Shown here one piece after another: positions 44,945 through 56,135 of a stretch of DNA of 64,000 nt. Under the pieces are notes generated by a model. The model worked only from the letters and a program-made list of their open reading frames with translations, ran no database searches and was not told the origin of the DNA. Where the stretch lies: assembly GCA_963702495.1 (NCBI GenBank), contig CAVPDA010000004.1, positions 1 to 64,000 on the forward strand. Reading direction: 5' to 3'. Source of the stretch: CAVPDA01 sp963702495. Lineage in GTDB: Bacteria; Pseudomonadota; Gammaproteobacteria; Burkholderiales; Rhodocyclaceae. Positions within the stretch are counted from its first letter, which is position 1; each line of letters starts with the position of its first letter. The translations under genes were made by a program, and so were the position numbers.

Positions 44945-45496
44945 TCAGCCGGTCTTCGTGCTTCTGTGCCAGCGCGGGTAATAGCGCCGCACTGTCTCCG
45001 AACTCGTTTCCAGGGCGTGGCAGCGGTCGAGCTGGAACGGCTTGCCGCGCCGGTCGTCGGTCTCCCGTACCTCGCTGGCAAAGGTCTGGATGGCCGCCGT
45101 GGGCAGGCTCAGCAGCAGCTCGGTGATGTGAGAGCAACCGCGCACGCCTTCGAACATCTCGCCCACCATGCGGCGAAAGCCGCGCGCCAGATTCAGCCCG
45201 ATCAGCTGACCGTAAACGGGTGCGATGGTGTCGCAGCCGCCGGGATAGGGCACGGCGTCGCTGCAGGCGCTCGCGTCGAGGATGTTCATGTCGCGGTCGA
45301 TCGTGACTCTGACCCACATGTCATGGACCGGCTCGCCCTTGCGGCGCAGGCCCGACGCGAGGGGATAGTCGTGGTCCTTGGTGTCGGTGAGCCGGGCCTC
45401 GAGATCCCACAAGCCGTCCTCGCGCTTCCAACCCTCCAGCGCGATGGCACGGAGATGAATGCGTTTGCGGGGGGCGGGCGATGGCGGCAACGGCAT
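44945..45496 (-). CDS. DUF2889 family protein
   Basis: 183 residues of the DUF2889 family. Features are HLRAIALEGWKREDGLWDLE, then VHDMWVRVTIDRDMNILDAS, PYPGGCDTIAPVYGQLIGLN, GVRGCSHITELLLSLPTAAI and CHALETSSETVRRYYP. Three conserved cysteines and a His-rich turn suggest metal or cofactor binding, but the biochemical role is unknown. In aromatic-degrading betaproteobacteria such proteins often lie near CoA-dependent pathways. Here it follows paaY on the same strand and precedes sucC, 56 bases away. Intact. Confidence 0.88.
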   Translation of the reverse strand: MPLPPSPAPRKRIHLRAIALEGWKREDGLWDLEARLTDTKDHDYPLASGLRRKGEPVHDMWVRVTIDRDMNILDASACSDAVPYPGGCDTIAPVYGQLIGLNLARGFRRMVGEMFEGVRGCSHITELLLSLPTAAIQTFASEVRETDDRRGKPFQLDRCHALETSSETVRRYYPRWHRSTKTG

Positions 45497-45647
45497 GAAT
45501 GGACGGCCGGGTCGATCGATTTGTTCGAGGGGCCCATAATATCACAGGATGAGCCGATAAATCCTGCAAATGCCGGTCCGCAAAGCCAAGTTTTCCATCC
45601 GCGACCAGCATGGGGCGCTGCGTGCGCCGGACCGGGCGCCGCCCGCT

Positions 45648-46253
45648 CTAGGCTTTCTTGGTGTCGATCAGCGGCTTGATCTGCGGCAGCTGCAATCGCC
45701 GGCGCCCGGCTTCGATTTCGGCCAGGGGCTCGACTTCGCGCATGGTCGCCAGACTGCGCACGGCGAGGTCGCGGTAGGTCCGCGTACCCTCCACCTTCCA
45801 TGCCATCTCGTGTGCGGTGAGTTCCCGCACGACCTTGCCCGGCACGCCTGCCACCAGCACGCGCGGCGGCACGATCATGCCGGCCTTGACGAAGCCACAG
45901 GCGGCCACGATCGCCGACTCGCCGATCACGGCGTTGTCCATCACCACCGCGTTCATGCCGACCATGCCGTTGCGCCCGACGCGGCAGCCGTGCAGCACCG
46001 CGCCGTGGCCGATGTGGCCGTCTTCCTCCACCACCGTGTCGGTGTCGGGAAAGCCATGCATGACGCAGCAGTCCTGCAGATTGGCACCGGCTTCGAGGAT
46101 GAGGCGGCCGAAATCGCCGCGCAGGCTGGCGCAGGGACCGACATAGCAGCCCGCGCCGACGATCACATCGCCGATCAGCACCGCACTCGGATGAACGTAG
46201 GCGCCCGGATGGATCACCGGTGTGATGCCGTCGATCTGGTAGACCTTGACCAT
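45648..46253 (-). CDS. paaY: PaaY-type hexapeptide-repeat thioesterase
   Basis: 201 residues. Left-handed beta helix of the gamma-carbonic-anhydrase type: MVKVYQIDGITPVIHPGAYV, GDVIVGAGCYVGPCASLRGD, NLQDCCVMHGFPDTDTVVEE and GHIGHGAVLHGC supply the metal-binding His residues. The C-terminal helices (HEMAWKVEGTRTYRDLAVRS) are the PaaY/CaiE form. PaaY is a thioesterase that removes dead-end CoA thioesters formed in phenylacetate breakdown. It is 860 bases from the paa genes on the opposite strand, supporting that role. CaiE-like function is the alternative. Intact. Confidence 0.88.
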   Translation of the reverse strand: MVKVYQIDGITPVIHPGAYVHPSAVLIGDVIVGAGCYVGPCASLRGDFGRLILEAGANLQDCCVMHGFPDTDTVVEEDGHIGHGAVLHGCRVGRNGMVGMNAVVMDNAVIGESAIVAACGFVKAGMIVPPRVLVAGVPGKVVRELTAHEMAWKVEGTRTYRDLAVRSLATMREVEPLAEIEAGRRRLQLPQIKPLIDTKKA

Positions 46254-46438
46254 CGAACCCCGACTCCGCTCAGAGCTGGTGATTCAATCTCTACTGCGCG
46301 ACCGGATTGCTACGTCGCTCACTTGCTCCCTCCTCACCCATCTGTCTGATAGGTCGCGTCGGCCGCATCGCTTTCGCCTTGCACTCCGGCCGCTCGCGGC
46401 GATTTCTTCACTGATCTCTCTGGCATCGCGCGGCCGCC

Positions 46439-46888
46439 TCACAGCAGTCCCACCCACTCCAGCGCCCAGTTCAGCGCATCCTCGTCCGGCAGCGGCTGGG
46501 TGCACGCGTCGATCTCCAGACGCTCGCCCACCTTGTGCGCGCCGAGGGACGCCAAAAGTGCGTCCATGTCCTTGCCGGCGCGGCAGAACGTGTTCTGGTA
46601 GGTCTGGTCGCCCAGCGCGATCACGCCGTAGCGCAGGTGCGACAGATCGGGTCTTGCCTCCTGCAGCCGGCGCGCGAAGGGCGCCAGGTTGTCGGGCAGT
46701 TCACCGTCGCCGTGGGTCGAGGTGCATAGCAGCACCACGTCCCGCCCCGCCAGGTCCAGGTCCGCCACGCCCTCGTCGCCCACCACGTCCACCCGGTGTC
46801 CGAACTGCGGCAACTGATCCTGGAGGTAGTCGGCGCACATCTGGGCGTTGCCCGATTCGGTGCCGACGATGATGGTGATATGCGCCAT
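46439..46888 (-). CDS. Flavodoxin, MioC-like
   Basis: 149 residues from ATG 46888 (MAHITIIVGTESGNAQMCAD). FMN-phosphate loop TESGNAQ, then LLCTSTHGDGELPDN for the isoalloxazine ring and YGVIALGDQTYQNTFCRAGK near the C-terminus. This is the MioC/sulfite-reductase-type short flavodoxin, an electron carrier. Divergent from the PaaA/PaaC-like gene 229 bases away. It could feed an oxygenase or other reductive step, but general use is equally possible. A longer open frame upstream to 47482 is not supported. Intact. Confidence 0.88.
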   Translation of the reverse strand: MAHITIIVGTESGNAQMCADYLQDQLPQFGHRVDVVGDEGVADLDLAGRDVVLLCTSTHGDGELPDNLAPFARRLQEARPDLSHLRYGVIALGDQTYQNTFCRAGKDMDALLASLGAHKVGERLEIDACTQPLPDEDALNWALEWVGLL

Positions 46889-47117
46889 GCTCGCTCTCGC
46901 TGACGGGCCGACGCAGCGGCGACGTTTTCCGGGTACCGGGCTTCGATTGTGCGGTCGGATGAGATTTCGTACCATATCAAATCGATTCGGATTCAACAAT
47001 TCGAACCGCGACGAGCGCATCCCTTCGCCCGCGGCCGGGCTGCGGCCCCGCCGACGTTGCCGGCCCGAGGGGCGGCTCCCATAGCTGGCGTGGCACATCG
47101 GACACTGGAGCGCCCCC

Positions 47118-47885
47118 ATGCTGACGCAGAATCCGCAATTGCTGGCGCAGATCGCCGACGGCGCCAGGCTTCGGGAAGGAGATACCCTGCCGCCCGCGTA
47201 CCGCAACGAACTGATGCGGCTGATGGTGGTCTTCGCCGATTCGGAGCTGGCCGGGGCCGCCGGCTTCTGCCCCTTCATCAATCGCGGTCCCGGGCTGCGC
47301 GAGCGCATCGTCGCCGCCCGCATCGTGGCCGAGAAGTACCGGCACGCGCAGATCGTGCTCGACCTGCTGCGGCCCTTCGGTGTCAATCCCGAACTGTACG
47401 TGCGCTCCCACGCCTGGGACTCGCGCCTCGATCGCAGCATCGATCTCGGCACGCGACGCATCGGCGGCGACAAGCGCCTCAACGTGTTCCACTATCCCCT
47501 CGAGGGCTGGGAAGACTGCGTCACCTTCAACATGCTGATGGGCATGGCGACCGCGGTGCAGCTGGGGGAGCTCAGCGGCTGCTCCTACGCCCCGCTGGAG
47601 GCGGCGATGGTCGAAATCCTGCCTCGGGAAAGGGAGCATGCCGCCCTCGGCGAATCCGGCGTGCGGCAGGCCATCGAGCGCACCGCCAGCCGCAGCGCCA
47701 CCCAGGCTGCGGTGGATTACTGGCACCGCCGCGTCGCCGACACCTTCGGCCGCACCGACTCCGAGCATGCGGAGCGTTACATCGCATATGGCCTGCGCCG
47801 CCGCACCAACCGCGCCATGCTCGCCGACTGGCAGGAACAAGCTGCGGCCGCGCTGTCCCGTCTCGGACTGGCGGCGCCGGCGTGA
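47118..47885 (+). CDS. PaaA/PaaC family ferritin-like protein
   Basis: 255 residues of the phenylacetate-CoA epoxidase (PF05138) family, an all-helical di-iron-type fold. Start MLTQNPQLLAQIADGARLRE; LPPAYRNELMRLMVVFADSE resembles catalytic PaaA. Putative ligand pattern: E43, E72-KYR-H76, E132, then E171-RE-H174. The second half has ExxH, but the first has ExxxH, so metal binding may differ from PaaA. It stands alone: no paaA, paaB, paaD or paaE lies in the window. Its stop overlaps the next gene by GTGA, so it heads the paa row. It may be a regulatory or structural subunit, or a monooxygenase acting on another CoA ester. Confidence 0.75.
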   Translation: MLTQNPQLLAQIADGARLREGDTLPPAYRNELMRLMVVFADSELAGAAGFCPFINRGPGLRERIVAARIVAEKYRHAQIVLDLLRPFGVNPELYVRSHAWDSRLDRSIDLGTRRIGGDKRLNVFHYPLEGWEDCVTFNMLMGMATAVQLGELSGCSYAPLEAAMVEILPREREHAALGESGVRQAIERTASRSATQAAVDYWHRRVADTFGRTDSEHAERYIAYGLRRRTNRAMLADWQEQAAAALSRLGLAAPA

Positions 47886-48700
47886 TCCCGCCCGACGGCC
47901 GGCCCGATCCCGTGTCCTACGAGAACATCCGCTTCGATCTGGCCGACGGCATCGCCCGCGTCACGCTGCACCGACCCGACAAGCTCAACAGTTTCGACAC
48001 CGCCATGCACGGCGAGCTGCGCGACGCCTTGGCCAGGACCCGCGACGGCGGGGCGCGGGTGCTGCTGCTGACCGGTGCCGGCCGCGCCTTCTGCGCCGGT
48101 CAGGACCTGTCCGAGCGCACCGTCGCGCCCGGCGCCGAGCCGCCGGACCTCGGATCCTCCATCGAGAATTTCTACAAGCCCCTGGTGCTCGCCATCCGCC
48201 GCCTGCCGATGCCCGTCGTATGCGCCGTCAATGGCGTCGCCGCCGGAGCCGGAGCGAATCTGGCACTGGCCTGCGACATCGTGCTCGCCGCGCGTTCGGC
48301 GCGCTTCATCCAGGCCTTCTGCCGCATCGGCCTGCTGCCCGACTCGGGCGGTACCTTTTTCCTGCCGCGTCTGGTCGGCACCGCCCGCGCCATGGGACTG
48401 GCATTGCTCGGCGAGACCCTGTCGGCGGAGCAGGCGCAAGCCTGGGGCATGATCTGGAAATGCGTGGACGACGACAGGCTGGCGGCCGAGGCCGAGCAGC
48501 TCGTGCGCCACTTCGCCGCCGGCCCCACCCTCGCCTTCGCCCGCACCAAACAGGCGATCCACGATTCCGCGGCAAATGGACTCGCATCCCAGCTCGATGT
48601 GGAACGGGACTTCCAGCGTGAACTCGGCCGCAGCGGCGACTATCGCGAAGGCGTGGCCGCATTCCTGGAGAAGCGCGTCCCGCAATTCAAGGGGCGATAG
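47882..48700 (+). CDS. paaG: Enoyl-CoA hydratase/isomerase PaaG-like
   Basis: Crotonase-fold enzyme, about 262-272 residues. GTG 47882 overlaps the preceding stop (GTGA); GTG 47912 gives the usual family start (SYENIRFDLADGIARVTLHR). PDKLNSFDTAMHGELRDAL, GAGRAFCAGQDLSERTV (oxyanion loop) and IGLLPDSGGTFFLPRLVG (catalytic Asp region of PaaG) match 1,2-epoxyphenylacetyl-CoA isomerase, which forms the oxepin ring in aerobic phenylacetate breakdown. ISO-type residue Asp in LLPDSGG fits PaaG rather than hydratases with Glu. It precedes paaI and paaK. Confidence 0.88.
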   Translation: MIPPDGRPDPVSYENIRFDLADGIARVTLHRPDKLNSFDTAMHGELRDALARTRDGGARVLLLTGAGRAFCAGQDLSERTVAPGAEPPDLGSSIENFYKPLVLAIRRLPMPVVCAVNGVAAGAGANLALACDIVLAARSARFIQAFCRIGLLPDSGGTFFLPRLVGTARAMGLALLGETLSAEQAQAWGMIWKCVDDDRLAAEAEQLVRHFAAGPTLAFARTKQAIHDSAANGLASQLDVERDFQRELGRSGDYREGVAAFLEKRVPQFKGR

Positions 48701-48770
48701 CCGTCGGAATCTCCGAAAACGGGCGGGACGTTCCAGGTAAACTCCATGCCCTGAACCGCCACTTGCCACG

Positions 48771-49220
48771 ATGAACGACGACCCGCAAACCCTGGCCGAT
48801 GCCGTCGGCCGCGAGATGTACGCGCGCGACCGCAACTCCCACTTTCTCGGCATCGAGCTGGACGAAATACGTCCCGGCTTCGCGCGCATGCGCCTGAAGG
48901 TACGGGCCGAGATGACCAACGGCCACAACATCTGCCACGGCGGCATCATCTTCACCCTCGCCGACACCGCGTTCGCCTATGCCTGCAACAGCTACAACCA
49001 CAACACGGTCGCTTCGGGCTGCGCCATCGACTTCGTCGCGCCGGCCCATTGCGGCGAGACGCTGATCGCGATCGCAGAGGAGCGGGCGCTCTCCGGGCGC
49101 ACCGGCGTCTATGACATCGAAGTGAAGAACGAACAGGGCAAGGCGGTCGCCTTCTTCCGCGGCAAGTCCTATCGCATCAAGGGCGAGGTGGTGGCGCCGC
49201 GCGGCGGCGAAGAAGCGTGA
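48771..49220 (+). CDS. paaI: PaaI hot-dog thioesterase
   Basis: 149 residues. Hot-dog fold phenylacetate pathway thioesterase: GIELDEIRPGFARMRLKVRA, MTNGHNICHGGIIFTLADTA (the HGG motif with Asp as catalytic residue) and YDIEVKNEQGKAVAFFRGKS. It hydrolyses hydroxyphenylacetyl-CoA and related products, protecting the pathway from trapped CoA. Start ATG 48771 is 70 bases after paaG. The same gene order (G, I, K) is known from other betaproteobacteria. Intact. Confidence 0.93.
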   Translation: MNDDPQTLADAVGREMYARDRNSHFLGIELDEIRPGFARMRLKVRAEMTNGHNICHGGIIFTLADTAFAYACNSYNHNTVASGCAIDFVAPAHCGETLIAIAEERALSGRTGVYDIEVKNEQGKAVAFFRGKSYRIKGEVVAPRGGEEA

Positions 49221-49347
49221 TCGCACTGCCGCCCCGGGGACAGGCGGCACCCGCCCGGCGGCGGCAACCCGTCAAAAAACCTCAAATTCCGCGATGGCCT
49301 TACAATCCGGTCTGCGATGATTACCCAAGAGTTCGAGGAGACGAGAG

Positions 49348-50664
<1,317 letters not shown>

Positions 50665-50684
50665 GACTTGGATACGGGAACCGT

Positions 50685-50739
50685 GTAGGGCGGGCCGAGC
50701 CCGCCGGTCCTTGGCATCGGCGGGCGCGGCCCGCCCTAC
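50685..50739. repeat. Long inverted repeat between the two paaK genes
   Basis: GTAGGGCGGGCC at 50685-50696 pairs exactly with GGCCCGCCCTAC at 50728-50739, and an inner pair (GCCCGCCG and CGGCGGGC) extends the stem. A near-identical half copy occurs at 11542-11564. It could fold as a large hairpin in the message and reduce read-through or protect the upstream RNA. It is probably a REP-type element. Confidence 0.85.
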
Positions 50740-50780
50740 GATCTGCGCGTCGCGCTGGCGCGTCGGTTTAGGGAGTGATC

Positions 50781-52094
<1,314 letters not shown>

Positions 52095-54989
52095 ATGGCC
52101 GCCGCGCCGCCGGGCATGTCCGCCGAAGGAACCGACGAACCGGCGCCGCTGCAGGAGTTGGAGCGCCTGCGCCGCCGCGTATCCGAACTGGAATCGCGCG
52201 AGCGCGAGCTGTCGGCGACCCAGGCAGGCCTGAACACGGGGGCGCTGCGCCAGCGCGCCCTGCTCGATGCGCTGCCCGACATGGTTTTCCGCATAGCGCG
52301 CGACGGCACGTTCCTGGATTACTCCGCTCCCGCCGGCAGCACCTTCCTGGCGCCCGAGCGCATCATCGGGGCCAACGTGGACGATTTGCCGTTCACGCCC
52401 GAGGCGCGCAGGCGGAAGGATGAGGCGGTGGCGCAAGCGCTCGCCAGCGGGGAGCCGCAGGCATTCCGCTATGCCTTCGCGCTCGCTGACGGGGAGCGCC
52501 ATTACGAGGCCCGCGTCCGACGCAGCGGCGCCGACGAACTCGTCGTCATCGTGCGCGACGTCACGCAGCAGCACCATGCCGAGCGCGAAATCGCGCGCCG
52601 CAGCGAGCGCGAGCACCTGATCGCGCGCATGTCGCAGCGTTTCCTGCGCTACAACCCGGAGCAGCTCGATGCCGAGATTGAATCCGCCCTCGCCGCCCTG
52701 GGCGAATTCGTGGCTGCCGATCGCAGTTACCTGTTCCTTGTTTCGGCCGACGGGCGGCGCATCAGCAATACCCACGAGTGGTGCGCTCCCGAGGTCGCGC
52801 CCCAGATCCAGGCGCTGCAGGATCTGTCCCTGGAAGAGATCGGCTGGGCCTGGCGCGACCTGTCGCGCGGCGAGGTGCTGCACGTGCCAAGCGTCGCCGC
52901 GCTGCCGGTGGAGGCGCGGCTGGTGCGCGTCCTCCTCGAGATGCAGGAGATCCGCTCGCTGGTCCTGGTTCCCCTGTACCTCGACGGCAGAGTCGCGGGC
53001 TTTCTCGGCCTGGACCGCGTGCGCACGGAGCAGCGCTGGTCGGACGAGGATGTCGGCCTGCTGCGCACCGCCGTCGACATCATCGCCAGCGCCATCCAGC
53101 GTCAGGGCATCGAGGGCGAACTGCGCGCCTCGGAACAGAAGTTCTTCAGCGTGTTCGCCTCGTCGCCGGACATGATCGTCATCTCCAGCGCGGAGGATGG
53201 CGCCCTCCTCGAAGTCAATCCGGCGTTCGAACGTATCCTCGGCTACGAGCGCCGCGAGGCCATCGGGCGCAGCACGATCGATCTCGACCTCTGGGTGGAC
53301 CCGCAGGAGCGCGCACGGCTGGTCCATCATGTGCAGACCCAGGGCACGGCGACCCATTTCGAGGCGCGCATGCGGTGCCGATCCGGTACCGTCCTCGACA
53401 CCTTGATCGCTGCCAGTGCGATCAACATCGACGGCCGCCGCTGCCTGCTGACGGTCGCGCGCGACATCAGCGAGCGCAAGCACATGGAACTAGCGCTGCG
53501 CAACAGCGAGACCGTGCTACGTTCCATCATCGACAACATTCCGCACCTGGTCTGGCTGAAGGATCCGGCAGGCCGCTTCCTCGCCGCGAATTGGGCGTTC
53601 GCCCGCGCCTGCGGCTGCGAGTCACCGGCACGCGTTGTCGGCAACACGGACTTCGAACTGTGGAACCGCGAGTTCGCCGAGAAATGCCAGGTCGAAGATC
53701 GGGCGGTGATGGAGACCGGGCATCAGCAGACTATGCAGGAGATCATCCCCACGGGCGAGGAACCGCGCTGGTTCGAGACCTTCAGGTCGCCCGTGTTCGA
53801 TCGCAACGGCAATCTCATCGGCACCACCGGCCTGGCCCACGACATCACCGAGCGCCGGCGCGCGGAGCAGGTATTGCGCGAGAACGACGAGAGACTGCGG
53901 CAGTTTGCCGAACACGTCCCGTTCATCGTATGGATGGCGACGCCCGACAATCGGCGCGTGGTCTTCGTGAACGCCGCCTATCAGGCGATTTTCGGCCGGC
54001 CTCGGGAAGCACTATTGGCCGACCCGCTCGACTGGCGCAGCGCGATCCACCCCGCTGACCGCCATCTGGTGCCGGAGGAAAGGGATCTGTCGAACCTGCA
54101 GGGAACGCAAGAGTACGATTTCCGCATCGTGCGCGCCGACGGCGCCGTGCGCTGGCTGCATAACCGCGTCATCGCCCTGCGCGACGCGGCCGGCAAGGTG
54201 TATCTCCATGCCGGAATCGGCGAGGACATCACGGACCGCAAGCGCGCCGAGCACGAGGTCCGCGAACTCAACGCGGTACTGGAGAGCCGCGTCGCCCAGC
54301 GCACGGCGGCCCTCGAAGCGTCGCTGCGGGAACTGGAGAGCTTCAGCTACTCGGTGTCCCACGACCTGCGCACACCCCTGCGCGGCATCAACGGCTTCAG
54401 CCACCTGCTGCTGGAAGACTATGGCGGCCGGCTGGACGAGAACGGCCACGACTATCTGCGCCGCATCTGCGCCGCCAGCCAGCGCATGGGCGACCTGATC
54501 GACGACCTGCTGACCCTGGCGCGCATCTCGCGCTCCGAACTCAACGCGTGCGAAGTGGACCTGGCGCTGCTGGCGCAGGAGATCGCGGCGGAACTGCGGC
54601 AGATCGAGCCGGAGCGCACGGTCGAGCTGGCGATTGCTGCGGACATGACGGTGGAAGGCGACCCGAATCTGCTGCGCATCCTGGTGGAAAATCTGCTCGG
54701 CAACGCCTGGAAGTTCACGGCGAGAAGCGGGGCAGCGAAAATCGAATTCGGCGTCGGCCGCCAGCAGGCGCAACGTGTCTTCTTCATGCGCGACAACGGC
54801 GTCGGCTTCGACAGCGCGTTCGCCCACAAGCTGTTCCAGCCCTTCGAGCGGCTGCACGGCATGGAGGACTATCCCGGCAGCGGTGTCGGCCTGGCGACGG
54901 CGAAACGCATTGTCACGCGCCACGGCGGCCGCATCTGGGCCGAAGGCAGTCCGGGCAGCGGGGCGACGTTCTACTTCACGCTCGGCTGA
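52095..54989 (+). CDS. Multi-PAS/GAF sensor histidine kinase, cytoplasmic
   Basis: 964 residues with no membrane helix. A short coiled coil (about 15-50) is followed by PAS1 (55-160), GAF (165-340, containing AADRSYLFLVSADGRRISNT), PAS2 (350-470, LLEVNPAFERILGYERREAI), PAS3 (475-600) and PAS4 (600-725, VFVNAAYQAIFGRPREALLA). The kinase part has the H-box SYSVSHDLRTPLRGIN with His756, then N-box NLLGNAWKFTARSG, G1 MRDNGVGFD and G2 PGSGVGLATAKRI. Bacteriophytochrome-type HWE features are absent. It begins at the base after the paaK2 stop. No response regulator adjoins it. Candidate ligands include aromatic acids or their CoA esters, by context only. Confidence 0.93.
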   Translation: MAAAPPGMSAEGTDEPAPLQELERLRRRVSELESRERELSATQAGLNTGALRQRALLDALPDMVFRIARDGTFLDYSAPAGSTFLAPERIIGANVDDLPFTPEARRRKDEAVAQALASGEPQAFRYAFALADGERHYEARVRRSGADELVVIVRDVTQQHHAEREIARRSEREHLIARMSQRFLRYNPEQLDAEIESALAALGEFVAADRSYLFLVSADGRRISNTHEWCAPEVAPQIQALQDLSLEEIGWAWRDLSRGEVLHVPSVAALPVEARLVRVLLEMQEIRSLVLVPLYLDGRVAGFLGLDRVRTEQRWSDEDVGLLRTAVDIIASAIQRQGIEGELRASEQKFFSVFASSPDMIVISSAEDGALLEVNPAFERILGYERREAIGRSTIDLDLWVDPQERARLVHHVQTQGTATHFEARMRCRSGTVLDTLIAASAINIDGRRCLLTVARDISERKHMELALRNSETVLRSIIDNIPHLVWLKDPAGRFLAANWAFARACGCESPARVVGNTDFELWNREFAEKCQVEDRAVMETGHQQTMQEIIPTGEEPRWFETFRSPVFDRNGNLIGTTGLAHDITERRRAEQVLRENDERLRQFAEHVPFIVWMATPDNRRVVFVNAAYQAIFGRPREALLADPLDWRSAIHPADRHLVPEERDLSNLQGTQEYDFRIVRADGAVRWLHNRVIALRDAAGKVYLHAGIGEDITDRKRAEHEVRELNAVLESRVAQRTAALEASLRELESFSYSVSHDLRTPLRGINGFSHLLLEDYGGRLDENGHDYLRRICAASQRMGDLIDDLLTLARISRSELNACEVDLALLAQEIAAELRQIEPERTVELAIAADMTVEGDPNLLRILVENLLGNAWKFTARSGAAKIEFGVGRQQAQRVFFMRDNGVGFDSAFAHKLFQPFERLHGMEDYPGSGVGLATAKRIVTRHGGRIWAEGSPGSGATFYFTLG

Positions 54990-55043
54990 ACGCCGAGTCG
55001 CGCCGGCGCGGCTCGATCGCAGCGCAGGGACACCGCCGCTACG

Positions 55044-55664
55044 CTACCTTCTTCCCAATGCGGCGAGTTGGCGGTCGTGCCAGCGCGACAGCAGGGCGAC
55101 GGCCGCAATCGCGCCGATCAATGCCATGGCCATGTCGGACTGGGTATCCCAGGGGTCGCCCTGGGTGCCGAGAAACTCCTCGGCGCCCTGGCCCAGAACG
55201 ACGGCCGCCGCCCACTCGAACAGTTCGTAGCTGGCGCTGATGGCGAGGCAGACGCAGACGACGAGGAAGTTCAGCCATTTCCCGCTGCGCAGGGGGGAGG
55301 CGCGCAGCAGGATCTCGCGCGCGAGAATCGCCGGCACGAAACCCTGAGCGAGATGACCGATGCGGTCGTAGGGATTGCGCGCCAGACCGAACCACTCCTG
55401 CAGCGTGAACCCCAGCGGTACGCGGGCGTAGGTGTAAGCGCCGCCGTAGATCAGGATCAGCGCATGCGCCGCGACCAGGCAATAGGCCAGCGTCGTCAGT
55501 CCGAAGCGGCGATAGGTGGCCGCCAGCAAAGGCAGGGCGATCAATACCGGGAACACTTCGAGCAGCCAGGTCGGGCGGTCGTAGGGGGCGATGCCCGAAA
55601 TCACCAGAGCCGCGCTCACGACCAGAGCCAGCGCGACCAGTAGCGATGCGCGATCCCGGGTCAT
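55044..55664 (-). CDS. DUF2238 (YjdF-type) integral membrane protein
   Basis: 206 residues from ATG 55664 (MTRDRASLLVALALVVSAAL); a longer version from 55724 is possible. About six membrane helices. The family motif is NPYDRIGHLAQGFVPAILAR (conserved Asp-Arg-x-x-His), and the C-terminus has EFLGTQGDPWDTQSDMAMAL, both conserved in YjdF-type DUF2238 proteins of unknown role. It is convergent with the sensor kinase gene, 54 bases apart. No functional link to the paa genes is evident. Intact. Confidence 0.88.
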   Translation of the reverse strand: MTRDRASLLVALALVVSAALVISGIAPYDRPTWLLEVFPVLIALPLLAATYRRFGLTTLAYCLVAAHALILIYGGAYTYARVPLGFTLQEWFGLARNPYDRIGHLAQGFVPAILAREILLRASPLRSGKWLNFLVVCVCLAISASYELFEWAAAVVLGQGAEEFLGTQGDPWDTQSDMAMALIGAIAAVALLSRWHDRQLAALGRR

Positions 55665-56135
55665 GGCCACGGCATCCGCAGCCGTGCGATGCGGACCGGG
55701 CGGGACCGCGCTCTGCCCGGGCACCGAACGGGCTCCATCACACCCGCCGTCCTGGCGCGTCGGCAGCGACGATCGCGGCCACGTCGTGCTGCAGGTTGTC
55801 CGTCAGCGGCGGGAGGGGCACGGCGCCGCCGGCGAGCGGGACCGAGGGAACGGTCGGCGGAAACAGGTGGCTCATCTCGTCGTCTCGGAGTTTTGCGGGT
55901 ACGGGCTCGGCCAGGGAGCCGCGGCAAAGATAGACCAAATCCCGTCGGACTGCCACCGGCGCTCGCGCGCGGTCGGTCTTCCTGAACTATCCCCGGTCCA
56001 TCGCGCGCGACTTCGTGCCCCTGCGTGCCAGTGTTGCATAGGTCGCAAACGGCGGCGGCGTCCTGGGATAACATAGTCTGCAGCGGCGCATTCGGCGCCA
56101 GACGATAATTCGAACGGCAATCCAGAGCAGGCGCA
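55665..56135. other. Divergent region between DUF2238 and fimV
   Basis: No confident gene. A 45-residue reading frame on the minus strand (55738-55875, start MSHLFPPTVPSVPL) has a moderate ribosome binding site but no similarity I recognise. Promoters for the two flanking genes are expected here; none was recognised. Confidence 0.35.

Noticed and set aside
46439..47482. Longer version of the flavodoxin extending upstream to 47482
   Set aside because: The extra part is Arg/Ser-rich, overlaps the start of the paa row and lacks similarity; ATG 46888 gives a complete flavodoxin.
55738..55875. 45-residue minus-strand frame beginning MSHLFPPT
   Set aside because: Only a moderate ribosome binding site and no similarity or conserved feature; not enough to call.
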